This document shows, piece after piece, positions 25,706 through 33,381 of a stretch of DNA of 64,000 nucleotides. The notes beneath the pieces are model-generated. The model was not told the origin of the DNA. It did not search any database and saw only the letters and a list, made by a program, of their open reading frames with translations. How positions within the stretch are numbered: position 1 is the first letter of the stretch; every line of letters begins with the position of its first letter. This stretch comes from an uncultured Ruminococcus sp. (lineage in GTDB: Bacteria > Bacillota > Clostridia > Oscillospirales > Acutalibacteraceae). The translations under genes were made by a program, and so were the position numbers. The stretch spans positions 1 to 64,000 of the forward strand of contig CADBOO010000005.1 in assembly GCA_902796225.1 (NCBI GenBank). Reading direction: 5' to 3'.

Positions 25706-26989
25706 TCAATCTTTCCTTCTCAATACATTTACGGGGATCTCGGGCGTCGGCTTCGGCGGTACCACGCTCAGATAGACTTCTTTGCCGTAGATCGTGCAAA
25801 GTATCATCGGCGCGAACATACAAAGATTCTCCAGCCACATGCCCGGATTCAGACATGACAGCACGATCGGCTGCAGGAATGCCCAGAACACGATCGCGTA
25901 ATAGGGCTGATCTTTCAGCGGATGATAGAACGTTTTGTAGATGCCCGCATACATCAGCACAATCGGTATCCCGCCCGTTATTCCGTACAAAGCGAGATTA
26001 TCCAGAATAAACGAGTGTCCGCCGGTTTTTCTGGAAGTGCCTGTCAGCGAACCGAAGACCGGATGGTTGAAAAACATTTCGATCGACTTCATATACAGCG
26101 CGCCGCGGTCGTCGTCAAAATGATCGACCGAGTCTTTTCCCAGAAACAGCGCGCTGATTTTATCCGCAACCTGCTGGATCCCGAGCGAGCTTGCAAAATT
26201 ACTCAGAAAAGTTCCGATCGCGACCCTGAACACAAGGACGATCACCAAAAAGCCCAGAATGGTAAGAAAGAACTGCTTGATCCCCATGTCGCGTTTGAAG
26301 AAGATCGTCATCATGCTTATCATCACCAGCAGTATCGCAAAGGTGTATTCAACCTGGATCAGCAGGAAAATGAGGATCGCAATGATTCCTAAAAATACCG
26401 AGATGTGGAGTTTCTTCATCTTGAGCGCCAGAATAAGGAACGGAACCATCAGCACGACACAGTAAACGAAGTTGAATCCGCCGATATTCTGCAGGTCGTA
26501 TAGGATCGCGGTGACGTCCTGAGAGGTTTCGGTCGAGGCAAGGGTTCTTGAAGCGCTGGGGTTGTTGATACAGCCGATACCGGTTGTGATACAGGTGATC
26601 AACGTGATCACGCACAAAACGCCCGTGTAGAATTCGGAAAAGCACACATGCGTCACAATGTAAAAGCCGATGCAGACCGGCAGCAAAAACAACAGTACCT
26701 GATAGCCCGCCAGCAGCACGTCATCGTTATGCCGCGACAGCATGACCAGCAGCTCGAACACGATAAACGGCAGCAGCAGCAACAGATACTCTCTGGCGTG
26801 GTTGATCTTGCAGGTAATGAACGTGAACAGGATCGTGATAATGACGATATTCATATAAAAATACGTCGTCAGATACATACTGGTCAGCCGCGGAACGATC
26901 GCGGTCATCGTCATCAGCAGGATAAAAAGAAAGAAAGGCGCTCTGTAATTCAGTTTTTTCAGAAAGTTTTTGATTTTCTCTAAATACAT
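25706..26989 (-). CDS. O-antigen polymerase/ligase-like (Wzy/WaaL-type) membrane protein
   Basis: 427 residues with about ten to twelve membrane helices and one larger outside loop (~265-330) between helices near the C-terminus, the layout of Wzy polymerases and WaaL-type ligases. The loop contains FDDDRGALYMKSIEMFFNHPVFGSLTGTSRKTGGHSF with the H-S-F/N-x-G-H motif (GGHSFILDNLALYG) typical of the O-antigen ligase domain PF04932. In a Wzm/Wzt-type locus the chain is normally finished inside the cell, so this protein may instead ligate the chain to the cell wall or polymerise repeats outside. Tight spacing to neighbours. Confidence 0.8.
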   Translation of the reverse strand: MYLEKIKNFLKKLNYRAPFFLFILLMTMTAIVPRLTSMYLTTYFYMNIVIITILFTFITCKINHAREYLLLLLPFIVFELLVMLSRHNDDVLLAGYQVLLFLLPVCIGFYIVTHVCFSEFYTGVLCVITLITCITTGIGCINNPSASRTLASTETSQDVTAILYDLQNIGGFNFVYCVVLMVPFLILALKMKKLHISVFLGIIAILIFLLIQVEYTFAILLVMISMMTIFFKRDMGIKQFFLTILGFLVIVLVFRVAIGTFLSNFASSLGIQQVADKISALFLGKDSVDHFDDDRGALYMKSIEMFFNHPVFGSLTGTSRKTGGHSFILDNLALYGITGGIPIVLMYAGIYKTFYHPLKDQPYYAIVFWAFLQPIVLSCLNPGMWLENLCMFAPMILCTIYGKEVYLSVVPPKPTPEIPVNVLRRKD

Positions 26990-27041
26990 TCCGATACCCT
27001 GATTCTCTTACGGCAGGACGCGCGCTGTTCGCGGCGACGCC

Positions 27042-28220
27042 TTAATGCTTCACTTTTTCGCGCAGGAAATCAATGATCCTTTTTGCCTGAACGACATTCG
27101 ACTTCTTCCTGAGAACGAATTCCCGGGCGGATCTTCCCGTCTTCTGCCTCTCCCCTAACGGAAGCGACAGGATCTTCCGAAGCGCCTGCGCGACGCCGTC
27201 TTCGGATTCGTCCTCGATCAGATAAATATACGGCAGATACTCCTCGGGCATACCGGCAAGCTTTGTCGTCAGCATCGGCGTTCCCGAGACCATATATTCC
27301 ATGTTTTTGGACGGAAATGAATATCTCGTGTACTCTTCGTCGGTCGGACGGGGGTTGACCAACAGCGACGCCTTTTGCTCTTCCGTGACGACCTCGCTGT
27401 TCGGGATAACGCCCATATAACGGATGCGGCTGTGCTTTTCGCAAAGCTGTCTGAGCTGTTCCTCATACTCTCCCCTGCCGTAGATCCTCAGCTCGGCGTC
27501 GGGGATATCGGCTTTCACAAAGCCCTCTGCAAGCATGCCCAACCCGTATTTCTTCTTCAGCCCGCCAGCATAGATCAAGACCTTTTTGCCCTCTTCAATC
27601 TCATAGGATATCTCTTGTTTTTGTGAAGGCGCTTCGCTGTCGACATGACCTTCCGCAACAAGATACGGCTTGTTATTCGGATTGACGCGCTCGTTCATCT
27701 GCTCGGTCAGCAGGATAAATGCGTCTGCTTTTTTGAATAGGTGATTATTGACCTTCCGAAGAAAGCCGCTGCTGCGCTCCATATCGGGCAGGTCGGTGAC
27801 GATCGACACGACCGGGATCTTTCTGATTCGTGCGGCAAGCGTCATTCCGTATGCGTTTGCGAGATTCAGACAATCACAGATCGCGTATGTTTCATCTTCT
27901 TTTTTTACTTTCAGCACACCGAAAAAAGTGCCGAAGAATATCATCAATTGACGCAGCACGGGAAGGTTGAAGGTCGTGATATAGTGATAGCAGACGCCGC
28001 CTTCGCGCTCATCTTTTTCGCGGATCAGCCTGCGTGCCGTCACCTCGCGGTTGATCGGCAGACCCGAAAAGCAATACAGCTCGGCGCCGTTTTTCTCAAA
28101 TCCTTTGATCAGCAGGCTGTGATACTTCTGGTCGGGCGCCAGAGCCTGGACGCCGCGTTCGCCTGCGATCCGTCTGTAGGTGCTGTCGGTACAGTTGGAG
28201 TAACCGTATATGATTCTCAT
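27042..28220 (-). CDS. Family 4 (GT-B) glycosyltransferase
   Basis: 392 residues. Acceptor-domain start MRIIYGYSNCTDSTYRR is unusual. The donor side is clear: VLIYAGGLKKKYGLGMLAEGF, LRIYGRGEYEEQLRQL, YMGVIPNSEVV and then a TDEEYTRYSFPSKNMEYMVSGTPML region where GT4 enzymes have the second Glu (the usual E-x7-E is partly replaced). The ATG overlaps the ChbG stop (ATGA at 28220-28217). Confidence 0.85.
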   Translation of the reverse strand: MRIIYGYSNCTDSTYRRIAGERGVQALAPDQKYHSLLIKGFEKNGAELYCFSGLPINREVTARRLIREKDEREGGVCYHYITTFNLPVLRQLMIFFGTFFGVLKVKKEDETYAICDCLNLANAYGMTLAARIRKIPVVSIVTDLPDMERSSGFLRKVNNHLFKKADAFILLTEQMNERVNPNNKPYLVAEGHVDSEAPSQKQEISYEIEEGKKVLIYAGGLKKKYGLGMLAEGFVKADIPDAELRIYGRGEYEEQLRQLCEKHSRIRYMGVIPNSEVVTEEQKASLLVNPRPTDEEYTRYSFPSKNMEYMVSGTPMLTTKLAGMPEEYLPYIYLIEDESEDGVAQALRKILSLPLGERQKTGRSAREFVLRKKSNVVQAKRIIDFLREKVKH

Positions 28221-28972
28221 TCTAATTCTGTGTATCCTCTCAAAACGACGGTTTCATCCGCGCGCAGATCGATCAGCGGGAGCCCGACCGGACAGCCGTC
28301 CTCTACCCCTCTGCGGTCGATCAGTACGCCGTTTTTATCATAGTCGGGATGGACCATGATCTCGGTGTTGTCCGGGATCCCGGACACGTCGAGATCCATG
28401 ACATAGGCAAAATGCTCGGTCGTGATCATCCCCTGTTTTTTCAGCCAGTGATTGTATCGTTTCTTGATGAAACGCTTGATCGATGAAATCTGTCCGAGAT
28501 CACGGTGCAGGCGGATCTTGTTGATCGCGTGTTCTTTGCACACCCGGACGGCGATCGGCGCGACAAAGATGCCGGTGTGGATATGGTGGTGAGAATCGGC
28601 GTGGGTCATGACGATCCCCGCTTTTTGTATCTTATCCGCCTGAGCCGTCAGCTCAAGGTAGATCGCGGTTTTTTCCTGTTCGGTCAGCCTTTTTGTGCGG
28701 TCGTACCGCTTGTTGAATCTTCCGTCGGTCACGAACCGCGGACAGGCTTTGATCTCTTCGGTCAGCGGCACGCCCTCGGTCAGGTTGAGGTGGATGCCGA
28801 TCCTGTCAGAGAACCCCTGCTCTTTTGCAAGCGTTAACGCCTCGTCAAAGTATGCGCCGTTCGCCAGCATGGTCGTATCGGTGATCATCCCTTTTTTGAA
28901 CGCTTCGGCGATCGCTTTTGTATTATGCTCATTCAGACCGAGGTCGTCGGCATTAATGATCGTGCGGTTCAT
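28217..28972 (-). CDS. ChbG/HpnK (YdjC) family carbohydrate deacetylase
   Basis: 251 residues from ATG 28972, with GGAGATACTTACAAA upstream and an ATGA overlap with the preceding glycosyltransferase stop. RTIINADDLGLNEHN carries the metal-binding Asp of the YdjC fold, and THADSHHHIHTG the histidine cluster; RPHP-type motifs appear as KIRLHRDLG. ChbG removes N-acetyl groups from chitobiose and HpnK acts on hopanoid sugars. Within a polysaccharide operon the likely job is deacetylating an N-acetylhexosamine of the polymer or its precursor, an inference from context. Confidence 0.88.
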   Translation of the reverse strand: MNRTIINADDLGLNEHNTKAIAEAFKKGMITDTTMLANGAYFDEALTLAKEQGFSDRIGIHLNLTEGVPLTEEIKACPRFVTDGRFNKRYDRTKRLTEQEKTAIYLELTAQADKIQKAGIVMTHADSHHHIHTGIFVAPIAVRVCKEHAINKIRLHRDLGQISSIKRFIKKRYNHWLKKQGMITTEHFAYVMDLDVSGIPDNTEIMVHPDYDKNGVLIDRRGVEDGCPVGLPLIDLRADETVVLRGYTELE

Positions 28973-30054
28973 TTTGTAAGTATCTCCTTTATCGCATCCG
29001 TCTGTACCCTGACCATATGGGAAACGGTGTACGGACGGATCGTATCCAGCGCATTCGCCGCCATCTCGTGATATCGATCCGAGTCGAGGATCTGTGAAAC
29101 GCGGCTGCACAGCGCCGGTTCATCTCCCATCTGAGCGAGATATCCGTTGACGCCGTCCTTGATCAACTCCAGACCGGCGATACAGCGGTCGGAAGCTGCG
29201 ACAGGCAGACCGCATGCCATCGCCTCGTTGACAACAAGCCCCCATGCTTCGTAAGAGCTGGGATGCACAAAAACATCGCAGGCTTTATAATATTCAAAAA
29301 GACTCGATTTCGGTTCAAAGCCTTTGAGGATTACGTTATCAAGGCGATACTCCTGAATGAGTCTGTTGTATGTTTCCTCCATATTTCCGCCGCCGATCAG
29401 CAGCAAAACGTCGTCACGGGGCATATCCTTCCACGCCCGGATCAGGTGCTCATATCGTTTGAGCCCGATGAATCTGCCGACAGCGACGGCGATCCGTTTG
29501 TCGGCGGGCAATCCCAGTTTTTGACGGATCACTGCTTTTTCTTCCCTGCTCGGCGGCGCGGGCAGGATATCGTCTTCCTCGAGTTCTGTGAATCCGTGAA
29601 CAAAGATGCGCTTCTCGTCAGCGCCGAATCGCAGGAAATACTGCTTTGCATACTCTCCTCCGGCAAAGCAGCCGGCGGCGCCTTTGATCAGAAAGCGCTT
29701 GAGGGCGTCCTTGAGGAGATTTCCGTGCTTTTGAAGGATAACGCCGTCACAGTTGATGAAGTACGGCACCTTTTTGCGCTTGCTTCTGAGCGCAAGAGCG
29801 ACGCCCTTTGATGTAGAGTATTCAAACACCAGTGCGGCGTCGTAGCTTTTCAGATCGAGATCGCGGAAAACACCGGCGTCTGCTTCGTTTTCCAGCACCC
29901 GATAATCGCCCTGACGAAACCACTTTTCGTCGCGCTCGTCGCCTGAGTACGCATCAAAATACGCATCGACGTCAAAGTCGGCGCGATAGCGGTCGATGAT
30001 ATTCACGCGGTAAGGCGCGGGATACATGGAAAGAAACAGCAGTTTTTTCTTCAT
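28969..30054 (-). CDS. Family 4 (GT-B) glycosyltransferase
   Basis: 361 residues. KLLFLSMYPAPYRVNIIDRY is the N-terminal pattern of GT4 enzymes that act with the motif A-P-Y-R. Donor side: AVAVGRFIGLKRYEHLIRAW, LLIGGGNMEETYNRLIQEY and EAWGLVVNEAMACGLPVAAS (E-x7-E). Overlaps both neighbours by ATGA. Confidence 0.9.
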   Translation of the reverse strand: MKKKLLFLSMYPAPYRVNIIDRYRADFDVDAYFDAYSGDERDEKWFRQGDYRVLENEADAGVFRDLDLKSYDAALVFEYSTSKGVALALRSKRKKVPYFINCDGVILQKHGNLLKDALKRFLIKGAAGCFAGGEYAKQYFLRFGADEKRIFVHGFTELEEDDILPAPPSREEKAVIRQKLGLPADKRIAVAVGRFIGLKRYEHLIRAWKDMPRDDVLLLIGGGNMEETYNRLIQEYRLDNVILKGFEPKSSLFEYYKACDVFVHPSSYEAWGLVVNEAMACGLPVAASDRCIAGLELIKDGVNGYLAQMGDEPALCSRVSQILDSDRYHEMAANALDTIRPYTVSHMVRVQTDAIKEILTK

Positions 30055-31310
30055 ACAGCGTTTTCTCCGTCGTCGGGGGTCTCCAAATTTTTGCAGGCGT
30101 TTTCGATGCAGGAAATGTATTTCGCAACGCCGACTTTTTTTGACGCGTGCGCTTTGACATAGTCGCGTGCTGCGGTATTCTTTCCGTCAAAACGACGGCG
30201 AAAAGCGTCTTTGATCGCCTCTGCCAGCGCAGCGGGATCTTCCGCCTCTGCACAGATTCCGGTCCCCGATTCTCTCAGGATCGCGGCAAGCTCGCTTTCG
30301 GGCGCAAAAGAAGCGATGATCGGCGTATTACACGCCATGATGCTCCATGTCTTTGAGGGCATCGCGACCGAGCCCATCATCTTTTTGCCGATGATCAGGG
30401 CAACGTCGCCCATGCTGTAGACCTCCGATATCCTTTCGGCGGGCAGCAGCGGGAACATCCTGATATTCGTGAGGTCCTTCTCTTCAGCCAGTTTTTTTGC
30501 TTTGTCATACTCTGTACCTGCTCCGAAGATCACAAACAGGATCTCCGTGTTTTCTTTGAGCTTCTCGGCAGCGTACAGAAGGACGTCCGCACCATGTGAG
30601 ATGCCGAAACTTCCGGCGTAAACAGCAACAAACTTGTTTCTGTCGATATGGAATTCATCAAACAAACGATTGTCCGCCCTGGATACGGGACGCACTTCGT
30701 CCGGATCGATCCAGTTGCAGACGGTCGTGAGCTTTTCTTTTTGAACGCCTTTATCGATCAGATTCCGATGGACCGTTTTTGACAGGACGATGATCATTCT
30801 GCAGCGTTCGTATGTCTTTTTTTCGATCAGCGAGCCGAGCCGATAGAGGAATGATCTGTCGGATGACACCAGTCCGGTCGAAATCAGCGTGCCCGGAAAA
30901 ATGTCCTGCAGGGAGTAGATCAGCGGCACGCCCAGTTTTTTTGCGACCTTCCCGGCAAAATAGCCTTGGGTCGGCGGCGCGCTGACCGCAAAAACAGCAT
31001 CGACGTCTTTTTGACGCTTGGCGATCATATCGCCCCTGAAATGACACCAGAAATAGCGAAACGCCCTGATAAGGGGGTTTTTCCCTTCACAGGGCGCTCG
31101 GAATCTGTGCACTTCCACCCCGTTGAGGGTCTCGTGCTTAATCTTCGTGTATTTTCGGCTGATTTCTTTGGATACGCCGCGCGACGGCGTCGGACAAATC
31201 ACCGATAGGCTGTGTCCCGCATTGACCAGTCCCTCCATCAGATCCTGTTCCAGATGGCTGAAGGCGATGACCTCGGGATAAAAATACGCGTTAAGAAAGA
31301 GTAGCTTCAT
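30051..31310 (-). CDS. Family 4 (GT-B) glycosyltransferase
   Basis: 419 residues. LFLNAYFYPEVIAFSHLEQDL and HRFRAPCEGKNPLIRAFRYF resemble WbuB/EpsF-type GT4 enzymes that work on fucosamine-like or HexNAc sugars, but the donor is uncertain. Donor side: AVYAGSFGISHGADVLLYAA, VIFGAGTEYDKAKKLA, MMGSVAMPSKTWSIMACNTPIIA. It overlaps the acetyltransferase gene upstream by 20 bases and lacks a strong ribosome site, so translation is probably coupled. Confidence 0.88.
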   Translation of the reverse strand: MKLLFLNAYFYPEVIAFSHLEQDLMEGLVNAGHSLSVICPTPSRGVSKEISRKYTKIKHETLNGVEVHRFRAPCEGKNPLIRAFRYFWCHFRGDMIAKRQKDVDAVFAVSAPPTQGYFAGKVAKKLGVPLIYSLQDIFPGTLISTGLVSSDRSFLYRLGSLIEKKTYERCRMIIVLSKTVHRNLIDKGVQKEKLTTVCNWIDPDEVRPVSRADNRLFDEFHIDRNKFVAVYAGSFGISHGADVLLYAAEKLKENTEILFVIFGAGTEYDKAKKLAEEKDLTNIRMFPLLPAERISEVYSMGDVALIIGKKMMGSVAMPSKTWSIMACNTPIIASFAPESELAAILRESGTGICAEAEDPAALAEAIKDAFRRRFDGKNTAARDYVKAHASKKVGVAKYISCIENACKNLETPDDGENAV

Positions 31311-31920
31311 GATTTTTACGATAGTGATATTTGTTCATATGTCTGCCTTCAAATGTATAGAAATCCGTGGATAATCTGAACCCGTTATTCAGATAAAACT
31401 GGTTGGCCTCATCGTTGTCATTCGCGTCGGTCTCGAGGGTGATATACTCGTATTTGTCAAAGTCTACATTGCGTTTCATTTCCTCTATCAGACCGGTACC
31501 GATACCTCTGCTGTGGTACTCGGGGGCGACGCCGAGAGAGAATATCTTCATGTAATCCGTGTCGCGCTTGTGCGAATACGGCATCGACAGCGCCGAGAAC
31601 ATCTTTAAAAAGATGGACGGTTTTTTCAGGAACGACAGGAAGGAATACCAGAAGAAGGGGAAAAAATATCTGAGCAGCATGTATTTATAGATCCCGGACG
31701 TATCCCATGAATACGCAAGGAATCCCACCGGGATACCGTCTTCATATGCAACCATCAGCGCCGACTTTTTGTGTGTTGCGAAGGATTTATACAATTGTCT
31801 TAAGAATCCCGGATGCAGGGTCGATAAAAAGAAGCCTTTAAATGAAGCGATATGCAGCTCCACGATCCTGTCTATGACTGCTTTATCCGGCGATGTGATG
31901 GTTTTGATTGATACTGCCAC
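31291..31920 (-). CDS. GNAT-family N-acetyltransferase, first gene of the exopolysaccharide operon
   Basis: 209 residues with a GTG start at 31920 behind CGAGGAG (6-7 base spacing). GNAT features: VAYEDGIPVGFLAYS, SLGVAPEYHSRGIGTGLIEEM (the acetyl-CoA loop R/Q-x-x-G-x-G/A near 140) and ITLETDANDNDEANQFYLNNGFR. As the lead gene of the locus, acetylation of an amino sugar precursor is plausible, as in WecD/PglD-type steps, but a protein or small-molecule target is possible. Confidence 0.85.
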   Translation of the reverse strand: MAVSIKTITSPDKAVIDRIVELHIASFKGFFLSTLHPGFLRQLYKSFATHKKSALMVAYEDGIPVGFLAYSWDTSGIYKYMLLRYFFPFFWYSFLSFLKKPSIFLKMFSALSMPYSHKRDTDYMKIFSLGVAPEYHSRGIGTGLIEEMKRNVDFDKYEYITLETDANDNDEANQFYLNNGFRLSTDFYTFEGRHMNKYHYRKNHEATLS

Positions 31921-32396
31921 GACATACTCCTCGATTCAGGCCTGAATTCTTTGCACAGCCCGGCAACGACAGGTATTTCGCGGGAAACATCGCCGTTACA
32001 GGAAAACACATTCATCAGTCATGTTTGTTTTCGTATTTCATCGCCCGATCACCGCAGACGCCGGACGAGATAGAATAGAATCGGTTCAAATCAGGGTATT
32101 CTTAAAAAGGTACTGGTAACCCTTATATCCTATCCTTTGATATTATATCATTTTTTGTTTATATTTGTCAATAATCGAACGAAGATTTTATGCTTTTTGT
32201 TGTGTTTCCAATATTATTATACAAAAACAAACTGCCTTCCTACCAAACGTATGTCAGTCATCCCGTGATTATTCGGGAATGCCACTCATTTCCGATAAAG
32301 CTCTGCGGATTCATGAATGCGGCGAACATCGCCGATCGGAAAACTGCAAAGGCGGAAGAAAACGCGTGCAACTGTGCCGGAACAATAAAGAAAAAG
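31921..32396. other. Long intergenic region: 5' leader of the exopolysaccharide operon plus unexplained AT-rich DNA
   Basis: No supported gene on either strand. It contains the operon promoter (32142-32171), a ~215-base transcribed leader and the palindrome ATTCAGGCCTGAAT at 31934-31947, close to the ribosome site. 32172-32396, between the promoter and the terminator of the small regulator gene, shows no clear motif. The long leader could hold control elements, but I recognise no known riboswitch. Confidence 0.6.
32142..32171 (-). promoter_or_regulatory. Main promoter of the exopolysaccharide operon
   Basis: Minus strand TTGACA (32171-32166), 18-base spacer, TATAAT (32147-32142). Both boxes are perfect matches to the housekeeping sigma consensus. 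Confidence 0.82.
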
Positions 32397-32421
32397 AGAG
32401 CAGGACGGTCCGCCCTGCTCT
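32391..32421 (-). terminator. Terminator of the small regulator gene
   Basis: AGAGCAGG (32397-32404) and CCTGCTCT (32414-32421) pair, extended by an inner CGG/CCG. On the minus strand the stem is followed by CTTTTT (32396-32391). It begins about 15 bases after the stop of the 59-residue gene. Confidence 0.85.
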
Positions 32422-32435
32422 TTTGCAATCGTATA

Positions 32436-32615
32436 TTATTGTGCCGGCTCCCACTTGCATCTTACGGGAGATACGATCGAGCCGTCCTTTTTCATCGCAG
32501 CCATCGCCTTATCGACCGCCTTTCTGTCAAGACCGGTCAACTCTGCGATCTTGCCTGCGTTGAGCGGGACGCCCGCTTCCTGCATTGCCTTCAGGATAAG
32601 TTCCTTTTCGTTCAT
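32436..32615 (-). CDS. Small winged-helix-type DNA-binding protein
   Basis: 59 residues from ATG 32615; AAGGAGG lies 7 bases upstream, so the longer frame to 32636 is rejected. KELILKAMQEAGVPLNAGKIAELTGLDRKAVDKAMAAMKKDGSIVSPVRC reads as a single helix-turn-helix with a wing (IAELTGLDRKAVDKAMAAM is the recognition part), ending in KWEPAQ. It resembles the MarR/ArsR-like mini-regulators of Clostridia. Own promoter and terminator. Target unknown; with no effector domain it may be constitutive or act as a dimeric partner. Confidence 0.75.
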   Translation of the reverse strand: MNEKELILKAMQEAGVPLNAGKIAELTGLDRKAVDKAMAAMKKDGSIVSPVRCKWEPAQ

Positions 32616-32672
32616 GGTGAACCTCCTTTCCGTCACGATCTGTCGAAAAAACTGTCGTCTTTCTGCGTCACT

Positions 32673-32701
32673 ATCTTATCATCCGCGGCGGGATCCGTCA
32701 A
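32673..32701 (-). promoter_or_regulatory. Promoter of the small regulator gene
   Basis: Minus strand TTGACG (32701-32696), 17-base spacer, TAAGAT (32678-32673). Confidence 0.65.
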
Positions 32702-32714
32702 GACTTCAAGGGAT

Positions 32715-32749
32715 ATAAAATAGAGAAGCGCCTCATAAAAGCGCCTCTC
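32715..32749 (-). terminator. Terminator after the nitroreductase gene
   Basis: GAGAAGCGC (32723-32731) and GCGCCTCTC (32741-32749) pair with one mismatch. On the minus strand a TATTTTATA stretch follows. The 92 bases between the stop at 32842 and the stem hold nothing else I can recognise. Confidence 0.6.
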
Positions 32750-32841
32750 GTTGATCCTTTATTCTGTTGAAACGGTATTCCGTTATTCGGATTGTGCCGG
32801 ACACTGCTTTGAGTCGGGTAATGCCGGATCGCCTGACCGTG

Positions 32842-33363
32842 TCAAGCCTTGACGACTCTGCCCTCGCGGCGGGGAGCTGCCTGTTTCGGCTCGCCGGCAG
32901 GATAACCGATCACACAGTTGCCGATACCCTCATAGTCGCCCTCGATACCGAGCTCTGCCAAGATCTGTTTGCCTTCCTCGGATTCGAACATCTGCTTTGC
33001 GCGATGGATCCAGCAGCTGCCTAAACCGAGCGAATGAGCGGCAAGCAGCATGTTTCCCATGACAAGACTGCCGTCATACAAATATGTCGGCGCGGATTTA
33101 TCTGCGAGAACGATCAGCACGGCGGGTGCGCCGTAGAACGGAGAGCCGCCCTTGGCAAAAAACTTGCTGTTGAGCGCCTCCAGACGATCTCGCAGCGCTT
33201 TGTCGGTCACGGCGAGGATGATCGGCGACTGCAACCCTCTGCCGTTCGGAGCGTACAGACCCGCTTCGATAATCGTATCGATCAGCTGTGCGTCGACAGC
33301 ATCCGGCAGAAAGCTCTTGCAGCTTCTTCTCTCTATAATGGTTTTGATGACTTCATTCTGCAT
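32842..33363 (-). CDS. Nitroreductase-family flavoprotein
   Basis: 173 residues. The second ATG (33363) is preferred because AAGGAGG abuts the first one at 33369. FMN-dependent nitroreductase fold: TIIERRSCKSFLPDAVD (phosphate-binding Arg residues near the N-terminus), AGLYAPNGRGLQSPIILAVTD, ANMLLAAHSLGLGSCW-like NMLLAAHSLGLGSCWIHRA and the C-terminal CVIGYPAGEP. These enzymes reduce nitro compounds, quinones or flavins with NAD(P)H; the true substrate is unknown. It lies 18 bases after the FHA gene, so it is probably co-transcribed. Confidence 0.9.
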   Translation of the reverse strand: MQNEVIKTIIERRSCKSFLPDAVDAQLIDTIIEAGLYAPNGRGLQSPIILAVTDKALRDRLEALNSKFFAKGGSPFYGAPAVLIVLADKSAPTYLYDGSLVMGNMLLAAHSLGLGSCWIHRAKQMFESEEGKQILAELGIEGDYEGIGNCVIGYPAGEPKQAAPRREGRVVKA

Positions 33364-33381
33364 ATTCATCCTCCTTATGGA

